Source: DASSQJ01 sp963726295 (GTDB lineage Bacteria > Actinomycetota > Actinomycetes > Actinomycetales > Dermatophilaceae). From it: a DNA stretch of 64,000 bases. Below, piece by piece: positions 1 to 8,127 of the stretch. Under the pieces are notes generated by a model that saw only the letters and a list, made by a program, of their open reading frames with translations, was not told the DNA's origin and did no database searches. The translations under genes were made by a program, and so were the position numbers. Every line of letters starts with the position of its first letter. Position 1 is the stretch's first letter. Where the stretch lies: NCBI GenBank assembly GCA_963726295.1, contig CAVSBW010000012.1, positions 1-64,000 on the forward strand, given 5' to 3'.

Positions 1-274
1 CCTCCACTAGCGCGGTCCACACCTTGGCGCCCCGCGAGACCCGAATGAGTCCATCGGGGAAGACCTTTTTGTCTCCGAAGACGAACGGGACCTCGATGAA
101 GCACTCCACCGCGCCGGCCGGCGCCCCCAACGGTTTGAGTAGTGACCGATTGAACTCCCGGACAGCACTCAATACCGCGAGCAAGGCCGAAGTCGCGCGC
201 CGTTCCTGCTCCTCTGCGCCGTTGATGCCTGACGTCGGAATCAGACGTGCTTCATGCCATGCATGCTCTGCCAT
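1..274 (-). CDS. Partial conserved actinobacterial protein, N-terminal 91 residues
   Basis: An ATG at 274-272 opens a reading frame that runs without a stop off the left edge of the window, so only the N-terminus is present. It begins MAEHAWHEARLIPTSG and continues through EEQERRATSALLAVL, LKPLGAPAGAVECFIEVPF and FPDGLIRVSRG. The frame keeps strong third-position GC, and the sequence has the look of a long conserved actinobacterial protein of unknown function that I recall from accessory regions; I cannot name a domain. Unlike the three genes to its right it shows no frameshift in the visible part. It points away from the decayed helix-turn-helix gene at 525-1138. Function unknown. Confidence 0.7.
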   Translation of the reverse strand, partial: MAEHAWHEARLIPTSGINGAEEQERRATSALLAVLSAVREFNRSLLKPLGAPAGAVECFIEVPFVFGDKKVFPDGLIRVSRGAKVWTALVE

Positions 275-524
275 GCGTCAGCCCCTTGGTCACGAGATGG
301 AGGTTGATCGCACCGTACCCACACAGACTCAGGGGATCAGGAGACTCGCGGAAGTCGGGACAAGTCCGGACCCGTGCGCGCGGCTGGAACTCGAAGGCTA
401 TTCCGATGGAATCGTCTGCTCCCGAGCGGCTGGCCGGCCCGGCGCCCGTTCACGGCCGCCCCGGTCGATGCACCATCGAGACATGCCGCGCGACCGAGAG
501 GCAGCGAGCCCCACAGACGTCGCA

Positions 525-1138
525 CTAGACAGCGCCCGGCCTCCTCCAGCCAAACTTGACCGTGCCCGGCAGCCACGAGCGGACGGCCCCTTGCGGTGAC
601 GAAGTCGGGCTCCGGAGCCGACCCGTCCGCTGCCACCGCAGGACGGTGACCGGACTGAGCCCGACCTCGCGAGCGATGGAGCCAACACCCATGACCCCTT
701 CGGGCAGCGGATGCCCTGGCCCTCTGAAGGGGCCGTACGGGCGGGTCTCGCGCGTGACCAAACCCAGCGAGACTCCTTCTCGGTTGCGATCTGCCGGCTC
801 GTCTTCCCGGCCCTGCGAGCCTCCACCCACTCTTCGACAGTCTCGCGGCGACGGGTAGGGGCCATGGTCGCGCGTGGCCCGGCTGACGTACTGGTGAGCC
901 ACGCCCTCATCGGCGGCGATGGCGGTGACGGTGCGACCAAGGCGACGCTCCTCAACCCAACGACGCTGCCGTCTCGGAGAGCTCCTCGTCGCTGAGTGTG
1001 GTGCGGTCGAGTTGCCTGCTCGGTCGGGGACGGGCCGTACGCCTTGGTGGCGCGGTTGACCGCTTCCTCCGAGACGCCAGCGCGGTGCGCGATGTAGGCG
1101 CACGACTGGCCGTCGCGGCGCAAGGACAGCCACTCCAG
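525..1138 (-). pseudogene. Helix-turn-helix repeat protein, multiply frameshifted
   Basis: Three tandem copies of a helix-turn-helix-like unit can be read, but only by changing frame. Unit 1 (about 1138-1027) reads LEWLSLRRDGQSCAYIAHR..GVSEEAVNRATKAYGP. A linker LDRTTLSDEELSE follows in a second frame (about 1008-970). Unit 2 (962-846) reads RWVEERRLGRTVTAIAADEG..QYVSRATRDHGPYP in a third frame. Unit 3 (about 844-726) is split between two frames, EEWVEARRAGKTSRQIATEK and then GVSLGLVTRETRPYGPF. A fourth partial unit, VGSIAREVGLSPVTVLRWQ, lies at about 690-630. The consensus W-x3-RR-x-G-x5-IA-x2-x-GVS-x4-V-x-RAT-x2-YGP is clear. At least four frame changes make it a pseudogene unless they are sequencing errors. 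It was probably a DNA-binding protein, with three to four recognition units of the kind found in actinobacterial accessory regions. Confidence 0.65.
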
Positions 1139-1355
1139 GGCCGGATAGCGCACTACGTCATTCAAGCAGCGGGGAGCCGTGGGCGCACGTGGAGCTGTGG
1201 GCATGGCGGAGGGCGCATGCTATGGATCGATGTTCTGGGCATGGGCCGGAAGCCCAAGCGACTCGCCAGGGTGACGAGCTTCGACCCGGGCCTATCAACT
1301 GTGACTACTGTGGCCAAAGACCATTTTCCGTAAAAGTTCATTGCGAGGGGGTCCT

Positions 1356-2667
1356 GTGTCTGGCATCCCGGACGATGTGTCGAGTGGAAGCGAGTACCCA
1401 CAGCTACCGCCAGGGGTGTACATCCCTCCGGGCGAGCGTCTAGCCACCTTCTTCTTGGTGCTGGAGGAGCAGATCCACTGGCTTCCCGGATTCCCGCTTC
1501 AGCGTCTGCGTCCGATTGACCCTCTCCTCTATCGCTACCTCGACATCGTCCATGACGAAGCCGATGAAGGCGGTCGGCATGATGCAGGGGAACGGCGGGT
1601 GATGGAGTTCTCTTCGGTCATGGAGAGTTCACTCCTGCTGCATCAGGCCGACACCGACGCAGATGTCGTTTCCGGACTGGATGTGGTGATGCAGATAGTC
1701 TCGCGTGTTAGGGGCAACGAGGAGGTTCTCGCGTCGGAGAACGCCTCGCGACCCCAAGCGCAACGCACAGTGGCCGAGGTCGTTGTACCGCTGGGAACAC
1801 TTGCCCGTGTGCAGAGCTGCGACACGGGTCAGGCGGTTGACTCGTGGGAATCCGCTGACGAGGAACTCCTTCTTAGCGATGCCTACGACTTGGCGCTCGA
1901 GCATCTCCGAGAGGTGCAGAAGGCGTATTCGCGGGCAATGCGAGAGCCAACAACACTAGCCACACGGCAGTTGCAGCCCATGCTTTCACCCTACGTCGTT
2001 CGCGAAGGCCACGTTCTCCCCGGGGCAGCAGATGCCGACTGGGGATTCTTCATGCCCCACGACAACTTCTCTTGGATGGGCTTGAGGGAACAGCTAACCT
2101 ACGATCAGATCTCCCTGGTCCGGGATCACATCGGTCGACCCCACGCATTGAGCGCATACTTGGAACTGGTCGATCAGGCGAAGGTGGCACATGCGTCCAG
2201 AGGGAATACACGTGAGGCCGTCGCAATGCTCGGTGCCGCTTCCGAGGCTCTCGTGGGAACAGTCTTGAAGCACTTGATGTGGGAAGAGAAGAGATCCCCA
2301 GAGGAAGCCGGCCGCGATTTGGCCCGGATCTTTGGATACGCAGGGTCTAGTAATGTTCCCCGGGACGACTTAGGGGCCGTTGGACGTCGGAGGGTCGTGG
2401 GCCGGCTGAGTCACTGGTATTCAAGCCGGACTGCGCTGGCGTCATCGAGTGGTCCACGCAGGATACCGCCCTACGGACTCGGAGTGCAGAGAAGCATTTG
2501 ACGGTTTCTAGTCATTGATTGGCCATTTCGTGGAGAGATTCTCCGACGGGAGAGTACTGCGAGAGTACCCGCGTTCTGCATGGTTGTTGTTCGGGGCGGA
2601 CATCAAGAAGAAGATGGGGTGGCAAGCTGCCAAGAAGGTTCACTCGAGTAATCGAAGATCCGAATGA
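1356..2667 (+). pseudogene. HEPN-like protein with frameshifts and an in-frame stop
   Basis: A GTG at 1356 follows a GAGGGG ribosome site and opens a long frame (SGIPDDVSSGSEYPQLPPGV onward) to about residue 335, including a helical stretch TREAVAMLGAASEALVGTVL. Near 2400-2440 the frame breaks at least twice; the continuation reads SHWYS, then QAGLRWRHRVVHAGYRPTDS, then REAFDGF ending in TAG at 2509-2511. The same frame continues past that stop with HFVERFSDGRVLREYPRSAW and LLFGADIKKK to a TGA at 2665-2667. RHRVVHAGY fits the R-x4-6-H signature of HEPN domains, which in active members is a metal-independent RNase site. The product was probably about 430 residues. Decay versus sequencing error cannot be settled here, but core genes in the same window show no such breaks. 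Confidence 0.6.
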
Positions 2668-2735
2668 AGTTAATAGGGCTTGAGACTTCCCGGCGATGGA
2701 GCGAAACTCATGAGCGTCGGATCTTGTAGCTGCCC

Positions 2736-3038
2736 TTGAAGCCCCCCAGCCAGATTGTGCTCTGGCGCACGCGGCTTGTAGTGAGCGGTCCTGAGATCTT
2801 CCAAGAGTACTGGATACTTCAGGACGACCACACAGGATACGCACGCGAGGTCGAAGTGGATACGGCCTCGATCCCTGAGTACGGCGCGGTCCGCCATCAC
2901 CTGCGTCAAGTGCCTCCCGACTTCGGGGGTTCGATTGTGACCGCGGTTGTGGCGCAGTCCCGAAGTGCGTATTCGGCCAACGGGCCCTTCTGGGGTTCAC
3001 GTCTATCATTTGAATCCATTGCTCCCGGTAATGCTTGA
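2736..3038 (+). CDS. Small hypothetical protein (weak)
   Basis: A 100-codon frame with a TTG start follows the HEPN-like pseudogene by about 70 bases on the same strand. The product includes VLWRTRLVVSGPEIFQEYWI and QDDHTGYAREVEVD, which look like natural protein rather than a shadow, and no better frame competes on either strand. There is no clear ribosome-binding site, and a TAG lies just upstream in frame at 2727-2729. It may therefore be the tail of another decayed gene. I recognise no domain. Confidence 0.35.
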   Translation: MKPPSQIVLWRTRLVVSGPEIFQEYWILQDDHTGYAREVEVDTASIPEYGAVRHHLRQVPPDFGGSIVTAVVAQSRSAYSANGPFWGSRLSFESIAPGNA

Positions 3039-3398
3039 CCGCAGTGACCTCGACTGCGCGTGGCCCTTGTCCAAGCCATGGAGCACTCGTGACTGCGTGT
3101 AGCGACGGTGATGCGCGTGCAGCTAGCCGGGGGTATGACCCCTCGACCGGGCTAAGGCCCACCGCCGGGTCTTAGCGTCCGCCGGCCCGCGCAGGTTCAG
3201 AAGTCGATCTGAGCACCAACCGAGGCAGCTGATGAGGCGCGTTCCTGCAGGTGACGGCCGCTTCCTCACTCCTTCGGGGGCCGCTAGACCGACCCAGAAC
3301 GGGCCGAAATACCCAGCCCCAACCCGCCAGAATGGCTCAACGCGGGGTAATCCGCTCGCCTAAGGGTAGTTGGGGCCGGGCATGGTTTCTCCGGCGGT
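3039..3398. other. Non-coding stretch
   Basis: No convincing gene on either strand. It contains short GC-rich inverted segments around 3120-3175 but no clear terminator with a T-run, and separates two convergent decayed genes. Confidence 0.5.
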
Positions 3399-4433
3399 CT
3401 AGGCGGCCTCGGCAGCAAACGTGGCGGTGAAGCGGTGCCGCACCTCGTTGAACGTGGCCTTGGTGTCCGGCAGGCGCTCGGTGGTGACGGAGGTCAGGCG
3501 CCCCAGCCCCTCGAACGCCCGCCCCTTGAGGGTCTCGGGGGCTGCCGCGAGGGCGGCTCCGACTCCGCCCACGTGCAGGTTGCCGCCGTTGGAGTGGTCG
3601 CGTCCTCCCTCGGCAATGAGGGTGGTGGTCACCTTGGTGGTGACCTTCCCGTCACGGGCGGTGCGGGTGGCGGTCGTCCCGTTCATGTGGGTGGTGACGT
3701 GGTCGGCGTTCGGCGGCATGGCGCGGCTGGCGGCGGCGAGGGCCGCGTGCGCCAACGCCTTGGGGTACCACTGCCGGTTCAGGTCTGCCGTTGCGTCGAC
3801 CGTGAGGACCTCGGGCCAGACTCCATCGCTGGCGTCGATGAGGGCCACGTCCGCGAGGAGCTCGCCGGCCCCGGTGCGGGTGGCGCGGGTGACCACCTTG
3901 GCGTGGTGGCCGTCAGCGTCCAGCGCGTCCTGTACCGCCGGCGTCCCAGTCGGCCCGCACGTGCTTGGGGGTGCGCCCAGACAGCGACCTCGACCTCGCC
4001 TGCGATGCGTCCACCGAGGTCGACCGGCTGGAGCGCCCGCCTGCTCTCCCGCAGCGTGATGGTCAGCGGCTCAGTGCTGGTGGCATTGGTGTCGTCGGTG
4101 ATGGTGACCGCCTCAAGGGAGATGTCGAGCGCGGTGGCGATGGATTCCGCAAGTGGGGGCGATCCTCGGCCGGAAGGGGCCGACCTGCTCCGCCCGCTGC
4201 ATGGCGACCTTGGCCGCCTGGAGCCGCAGCTCCGCGTACTCCTCGGCGTACTCGGCGGCGGCGAGGTCGGCGGCGGTGAGGTGGTCGCCCTTGCCGGAGC
4301 GGATCGTAGCCCGCAGCCGGTACGGCGCACCCTCGGCCTCTCCAGCCTCGCGCTGCCGGCGGGTCAGGTTGTCGCGGGCCGCCTCGACCTTGGCCTCGGC
4401 CTCGGCGTAGACGTCAGTGCTGGTGGTGCTCAA
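3399..4433 (-). pseudogene. Unidentified accessory protein, frameshifted
   Basis: A TTG start at 4433 sits behind a strong AGGAGG on the minus strand. The frame begins STTSTDVYAEAEAKVEAARD, an alanine/glutamate-rich, probably coiled-coil N-terminus (4433 to about 4170). It then shifts near a run of C residues at about 4157-4162 into a frame reading LAESIATALDISLEAVTITD and ESRRALQPVDLGGRIAGEVE. A further short frame (KHVRADWDAGG, about 3955-3925) leads into the third long frame, which reads VQDALDADGHHAKVVTRATR and runs to the stop at 3399. Joined, the product would be about 345 residues. I cannot assign a family. It lies downstream of the small-gene operon 6528-4811 on the same strand, separated by a 17-bp inverted repeat, and is probably part of the same element. 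Confidence 0.55.
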
Positions 4434-4738
4434 CAGTCCTCCTAGAACTGGTTGGTGGTGGCCGGGTGGCCACCTGGGGTGTGGTTCGCGGCTGGTGCCG
4501 CAAGTGTTGGTGGTCGCCTGTGACCACCGGTAAGCCGGAGCGAAGCGACGGCGAAGGGGGTGGGCCAGGACTAACGGCAACTGGTGGGGCCGCTGGCGCG
4601 GCCACCTGCGGTGAATGGATTGCGGACCTACCGCTAGCGGTTAGCCCTAGCCCCTGCCCCTCCCAAACCTCTTCGCCACCCGGCTAATGAGATAGATCAA
4701 GAAGCCGCAAGTTTCCGCAGTTCAGCGGGGGTACGTCC
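4434..4738. other. Intergenic region upstream of the 4433 gene
   Basis: No gene seen. It would contain the promoter for the minus-strand gene starting at 4433, whose ribosome site AGGAGG lies at the edge (4438-4443). GGTGGCCACC-type short palindromes occur near 4465-4480. Confidence 0.4.
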
Positions 4739-4805
4739 GACCTCAGATGTCAAAGGGGTTGACCTCACAGGGCAACTCGGGGGCGACTCTTTGACATCTG
4801 AGGTC
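4739..4805. repeat. 17-bp perfect inverted repeat with 33-base spacer
   Basis: The left arm GACCTCAGATGTCAAAG (4739-4755) is the exact reverse complement of the right arm CTTTGACATCTGAGGTC (4789-4805). It lies 6 bases beyond the end of the gene at 4811-5173 and upstream of the gene starting at 4433. There is no T-run and the arms are only moderately GC-rich, so an operator, a plasmid-type origin element or a recombination site is as plausible as a terminator. Confidence 0.7.
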
Positions 4806-4810
4806 AAGTC

Positions 4811-5173
4811 CTACGCGGCCATGGGGCGCTCCGATGCCCGCCTGCGACCGTCGTGGACGGGGCAGCGGTCGTGCTCGCTGCCGAGGCCGCCACCAATGTG
4901 GCCGGGAGCTATCAGACAGCGGGCGTTGCTGCCCTTGGCAAGCCACCCGTGCCCCACAGCCGTACGGATGGCCCTAGTCACGAGGCTGGGGTCTGGTCGC
5001 GTGACCTCCCCGGTCCCGGGGGCGATCCTCGCCAGCGCCGCGCGGATGTCGCCCGGCCCAAACACGGCGTGCCCGTTGGCCCGGTGGTGCCCGTAGCAGA
5101 GCGCCGCGACCCTCAACCAGTACGGCAGGTGGGAGTTGGCCGCGCGCTCGCTCCACCCCCACTGCTCGTGCAT
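4811..5173 (-). CDS. Element-encoded replication/accessory protein, 120 aa
   Basis: The start is ATG at 5173 (MHEQWGWSERAANSHLPYWL). It continues with RVAALCYGHHRANGHAVFGP, DIRAALARI, DPSLVTRAIRTAVGHGWLAK and ends with GSEHDRCPVHDG and a basic tail. The middle section has the spacing of a winged-helix-like domain, and the protein resembles small proteins that recur in actinobacterial integrated plasmids and prophage-like elements. It is the last gene of the coupled minus-strand operon that begins at 6528. A role in element replication or copy control is inferred from context only. Confidence 0.6.
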   Translation of the reverse strand: MHEQWGWSERAANSHLPYWLRVAALCYGHHRANGHAVFGPGDIRAALARIAPGTGEVTRPDPSLVTRAIRTAVGHGWLAKGSNARCLIAPGHIGGGLGSEHDRCPVHDGRRRASERPMAA

Positions 5174-5202
5174 CCCGAACACCTCGCGGCGGTTCGGCCG
5201 GC

Positions 5203-5730
5203 TCACCGGGTGGCCGCCCGTCGCATGGTGCAGGACGTCGAGCAAGTGCCCCCGAAAGCCCTTCTGGCGGGCAGGCTGCCGCCGCAGACCCCGCAGGCGT
5301 AGTCGGGACCGTTGGTGGCCGGCCGGGCAGACAGGAAGGGGGAGCCGTTCACCACGTCGGCCAAGCGGTGGCTCGGACAGTAGCGGGAGCGGAATGCGGC
5401 GGGTACCTCGCAGCCGGTCAGGACGCAGGGCCTGCTCATGCCGCACCCCTCTCCCGCCCCACACAGGCTCCACACGCGGTCGACCCGCGCGCGAGCCGGT
5501 CGACGATACACCCGCCGCACGAGGCACGCCACGCACTCTGCGACAGCCCGCCCACGGTCGAGCACGTGCACGAGCCGCAGCCCGGCACGGACGTCACCCG
5601 GCACGAGCATGTCACCGTGCGGCCGGATGCGGTCGACGTCGAGCACGATCCGGCGCATGGTCGAGCCAGCCACGATGTGGCCGTGGCCGGCCGCAACGTC
5701 GATGTGCCGGCGGAGCCCAGCGACACTCAC
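5203..5730 (-). CDS. Cysteine-rich putative zinc-binding protein, 175 aa
   Basis: ATG at 5730 overlaps the stop of the upstream gene as ATGA, implying translational coupling. The first 100 residues include CVACLVRR and a possible internal start (MSRPCVLTGCEVPAAFRSRY). The C-terminal part carries four paired cysteines in CVLTGCEV..RYCPSH and CGVCGGS..GGTCSTSC, a pattern expected of a zinc ribbon or treble-clef fold. It could be two fused or overlapping reading units, because the region from about 5441 down looks like an independent small zinc protein. The operon context (excisionase-like, FDXHR-like genes) marks it as element-encoded. Confidence 0.5.
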   Translation of the reverse strand: MSVAGLRRHIDVAAGHGHIVAGSTMRRIVLDVDRIRPHGDMLVPGDVRAGLRLVHVLDRGRAVAECVACLVRRVYRRPARARVDRVWSLCGAGEGCGMSRPCVLTGCEVPAAFRSRYCPSHRLADVVNGSPFLSARPATNGPDYACGVCGGSLPARRAFGGTCSTSCTMRRAATR

Positions 5731-5903
5731 CCCGTCTCGACACCCTCGGCCATGAGCGCGCGCAGCTCGTCGTGCTCGAACTTAGCGATTCCCTCGACGT
5801 CACCACGTTCGGCAGCGAACATCAGCAGCCGCGCCACGGGCGAGGTGTTGGGTGCCAACGCCAGGTCGAGCATCGCGTCAGCGGTCCACGTGGCGTCACC
5901 CAT
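5727..5903 (-). CDS. Small hypothetical protein, 58 aa, in coupled operon
   Basis: ATG at 5903 shares its A with the TGA of the upstream gene (TGATG), and its own TGA overlaps the next ATG at 5730 (ATGA). The product begins MGDATWTADAMLDLALAPNT and continues ARLLMFAAERGDVEGIAKFE. It is acidic, predicted helical, and without a recognised domain. The overlap at both ends is the main evidence that it is real. It is probably an accessory gene of the integrated element. Confidence 0.6.
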   Translation of the reverse strand: MGDATWTADAMLDLALAPNTSPVARLLMFAAERGDVEGIAKFEHDELRALMAEGVETG

Positions 5904-6313
5904 CAGGCAGCACCCTCGTAGCTGCGCGACGCCGGGACATTGAGGCCCCCAGCGGGGGCACCGGCTGCCTCGACAAGGGTCGGCCGCCTTCGCCGCGTGA
6001 TCGGGGCGTGGTGGCGCTCCACCCTCAGACCGGCGAGCGCGCGCGACTGGGCCGGGGTCAGGGACTCGCGCCAGTAGATGACACCCGTGTCGCTGCGACC
6101 AACGCCGGTTCGCTGGCTCAGGGCCGGGGTGCCGTCCTCGCGTACCACCGAGTGCGCCGCGAGGCAGATGCGCTTGTCGTCGCGGGTCGTGCGGTGTCGC
6201 TCGAAGGCGCGCTCACTGTCGAATGTCAGGTGGCAGGCTGCGCAATGGCCGGTCTGGGAGCCGCGCTGCACCCACTGGGACCCGCAGACGCAGCGGCCGG
6301 TGTTGGTGCTCAT
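5903..6313 (-). CDS. FDXHR-type putative zinc-binding protein, 136 aa
   Basis: ATG at 6313 overlaps the upstream stop as ATGA. The N-terminus holds C-x-C (TGRCVCGSQW) and then CAACHLTFDSERAFERHRT, which fits the FDXHR family: a C-x2-C-H pair followed by F-D-x-x-x-A-F-x-x-H-R. This family is common in actinophages and integrated elements. A second segment reads VIYWRESLTPAQSRALAGLR. The four cysteines and the histidines probably bind zinc; the biochemical role of the family is not established. Second gene of the operon starting at 6528. Confidence 0.75.
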   Translation of the reverse strand: MSTNTGRCVCGSQWVQRGSQTGHCAACHLTFDSERAFERHRTTRDDKRICLAAHSVVREDGTPALSQRTGVGRSDTGVIYWRESLTPAQSRALAGLRVERHHAPITRRRRPTLVEAAGAPAGGLNVPASRSYEGAA

Positions 6314-6528
6314 GCCGCCGCCCCGCGGACCGGCCGCACGAGGCGGGCCGCCTCGTACTCCTCCACCCGGGCGACCGGATACAGCACCCGGCTGTGGACC
6401 TTGACGTACGCCGGACCCTCGCCGTTATGGCGCTGATTCGCCAGCGAGCCCACGGCGCAGGACCAGCGTTCGGCCAGTTGCGCCGGTGTCAGGAAGATGG
6501 GGGTGGGGGTCTGCTGGGTCGCAGACAT
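6310..6528 (-). CDS. Excisionase/AlpA-like helix-turn-helix protein, 72 aa
   Basis: ATG at 6528 is preceded by GAGGAG with good spacing. The product contains FLTPAQLAERWSCAVGSLAN then RHNGEGPAYVKVHSRVLYPV, the layout of small MerR/AlpA-type DNA-binding domains: a helix-turn-helix that picks a binding site and a strand with a K/R-x-G or V-x-Y-P ending. Excisionases of integrated elements have this form. It heads a four-step coupled operon (6528 to 4811), and its stop overlaps the next ATG. Whether it acts as Xis or as an operon regulator is not decidable from the sequence. Confidence 0.7.
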   Translation of the reverse strand: MSATQQTPTPIFLTPAQLAERWSCAVGSLANQRHNGEGPAYVKVHSRVLYPVARVEEYEAARLVRPVRGAAA

Positions 6529-7140
6529 GTCTGTGCTCCTCTCGTGCGGGACGCAACCCGCACGTGGGCACAAGAAAGGCCCCGGCGTCCCTTGGGAGGA
6601 CGACAGCCGGAGCCTGAGCGATGGCCGCGGTGGGGCTACGTCAGGTTCGTCTATCCATGGGTGGTGCTCCTGTTCTCGTGGTTCGTTCCGCTCGGGCCAT
6701 GCATCTCGCCGTAGATGCTCAGCAAGGCCCCGGGAGTTCCCACGTGGTTGTGTGTGCTCTCCCGCCACCATCCTGTGCGCGGGCAGGCTTCACGTCCTGC
6801 AATCCACGCTACCGGGAGGGACGTCGAATGTCAACTAGGGCAGCACAAAACAAGCGCAAGAAGGCGCTGGCGAAAGAATAGCGCACGGCGCGATGACCGC
6901 GCAACTCGGGTAGAACTCCGATACCCGCCATCAGGTCGAGCACCGCGACGTGGCTGGCGCCGGATGCGAGCGCGGGTAAGGCGTGCCTATCCGTTACCGT
7001 CTTAGTTACCGAGCTGCCGATGATCGCCAGTGATTCATGATGTGGGCGCAGCAGGTACTGCTGAGCCAAAGGCGCTGTAGCAGAGCGTAAGCGGTGCTCC
7101 CTGGCGATGCCCGATGATTCACGGTGATGCTCAGGCAGCG
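6529..7140. other. Island-end non-coding region
   Basis: No full gene is supported. The 6530-6620 part should carry the promoter of the minus-strand operon starting at 6528. A 17-codon plus-strand frame at 6829-6882 (MSTRAAQNKRKKALAKE) has GGGAGGGA upstream and a very basic product, but is too short to call. Segments near 7015-7130 contain partial internal repeats (GCGATG/GATTCA words), as expected next to an attachment site. Confidence 0.4.
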
Positions 7141-7178
7141 AACCGGCAGGTTGTTGGTTCGAGTCCAACCGGGGGAGC
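7141..7178 (+). other. tRNA-Asn 3' fragment (probable attachment-site copy)
   Basis: The 38 bases contain the 3' side of an anticodon arm (AACCGGC), a variable segment (AGGTT), a full T arm (GTTGG TTCGAGT CCAAC) and the acceptor 3' strand plus discriminator (CGGGGGA G), matching the 3' half of actinobacterial tRNA-Asn. The preceding bases do not form a D arm or a 5' acceptor strand, so this is not a complete tRNA. Partial tRNA 3' ends of this kind are left at the distal end of elements integrated into tRNA genes. The intact tRNA-Asn should then lie left of this window. Confidence 0.7.
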
Positions 7179-7183
7179 GGCAC

Positions 7184-7225
7184 GAAGGGCCTCTGACCTG
7201 GGGAGACGCAAGGTCGGGGCCTTTC
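7184..7225 (+). terminator. Hairpin after the tRNA-Asn fragment
   Basis: An imperfect stem (GAAGGGCC..GACC pairing with GGTC..GGGGCCTTTC) directly follows the tRNA 3' fragment. This is where the terminator of the original tRNA gene would be expected. The stem has mismatches. Confidence 0.5.
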
Positions 7226-7596
7226 ACTTTCAGATGCAGCGGCCATGCATCGTTCGTCGCGAGCGACTCTCACGGCGAGAACAGCGACTTGACCCTTCTC
7301 GGCGCTTGGCGCTGCCGTCCAGCACCCGGCCGGTTCGACGCTTTCGCGCCGCCAGACCTCCCTGGCTGCCCCTCTTCGCCCACTTCGAGTTGCGTCTCTT
7401 CGCCCAGAACGACGCGGCCCTCGGGGGGCACGTCGCGCCGCACAGTCAGCGGGCAGTGCCACGCTGAACTGACGATCGATGGCACCCCACTGCGCACATC
7501 AGGCCCAGCAGAGTGAGGCCAGCTACCAGGGCAATCGCGGTGACGAGCGAGGATCTGCCGATGGGCGCACCAAGACGTCCCGTGGGCGGCCGGGTT
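7226..7596. other. Non-coding stretch between island and chromosome
   Basis: No gene supported. A minus-strand segment (about 7446-7560) would encode one hydrophobic helix (SLVTAIALVAGLTLLGLM) but lacks a plausible start codon and ribosome site. Confidence 0.4.
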
Positions 7597-7935
7597 TCAC
7601 ACCGGGGGGAGCCGCGGCTCGGGAGCAATGAGACCTGCTCGTGCGGGGGCGGCTGCACCGCTGTCGCCGGTGAGCACCGCCAAGACCTCCCCCACCGTCG
7701 CGGACCGGATCACCGACCCCGGGATGGGAAGGTGCCCCTGCACCTCATAGCGGTTGCGGCGACCGTCCTTCTCCTTGACCACGTAGCCATCACTGGCGAG
7801 GTCGTTGACGATGGCGTACGCGCTGCGCTCTGTGATCCCGAGTGCCGCCGCGACGTCGATCAGCCGGGACCCGGGGTCGTGAGCGATGCACAGCAACGCT
7901 CGAGCGTGGTTCGTCAGGAAGCTCCACTCCGCCAT
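7597..7935 (-). CDS. Winged-helix transcriptional regulator, about 112 aa
   Basis: The frame from ATG at 7935 (MAEWSFLTNHARALLCIAHD) carries a MarR-like winged helix: SRLIDVAAALGITERSAYAI as the helix-turn-helix, then DLASDGYVVKEKDGRRNRYE as the wing. A TTG three codons upstream (7944) has a better spaced AAGG, so the start is uncertain by three residues. It is transcribed away from the alcohol dehydrogenase gene at 8128, with a shared 192-base intergenic region. Control of that gene or of the nearby stress genes is plausible. No cofactor-binding residues stand out. Confidence 0.8.
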   Translation of the reverse strand: MAEWSFLTNHARALLCIAHDPGSRLIDVAAALGITERSAYAIVNDLASDGYVVKEKDGRRNRYEVQGHLPIPGSVIRSATVGEVLAVLTGDSGAAAPARAGLIAPEPRLPPV

Positions 7936-8127
7936 ACGTCTCAACGTACCTTCATTCTAGAGAACAATTGCTAGTTATGTGCATCCGGCGTAGCGTCGTT
8001 CGGTGAACGACGCGAGAGGCTCGGCGGTCACCGACCGTCAGGCGCGACGGACGCCGCACAATGAGGCGCCATTGACGACCTTCGCGCGGAGCTGGCTGGC
8101 TGAGCGTTCGACAGCGAAGGACCCACC

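Noticed and set aside
398..1204. A long minus-strand open frame (268 codons) across the helix-turn-helix region
   Set aside because: Only parts of it carry recognisable protein; the real coding signal jumps between frames, so it is reported as a pseudogene.
6829..6882. 17-codon basic peptide after GGGAGGGA
   Set aside because: Too short to distinguish from chance; kept only as a remark in the region entry.
7446..7580. Short hydrophobic minus-strand frame resembling a one-helix membrane protein
   Set aside because: No start codon or ribosome site in a sensible place and poor codon bias outside the hydrophobic stretch.
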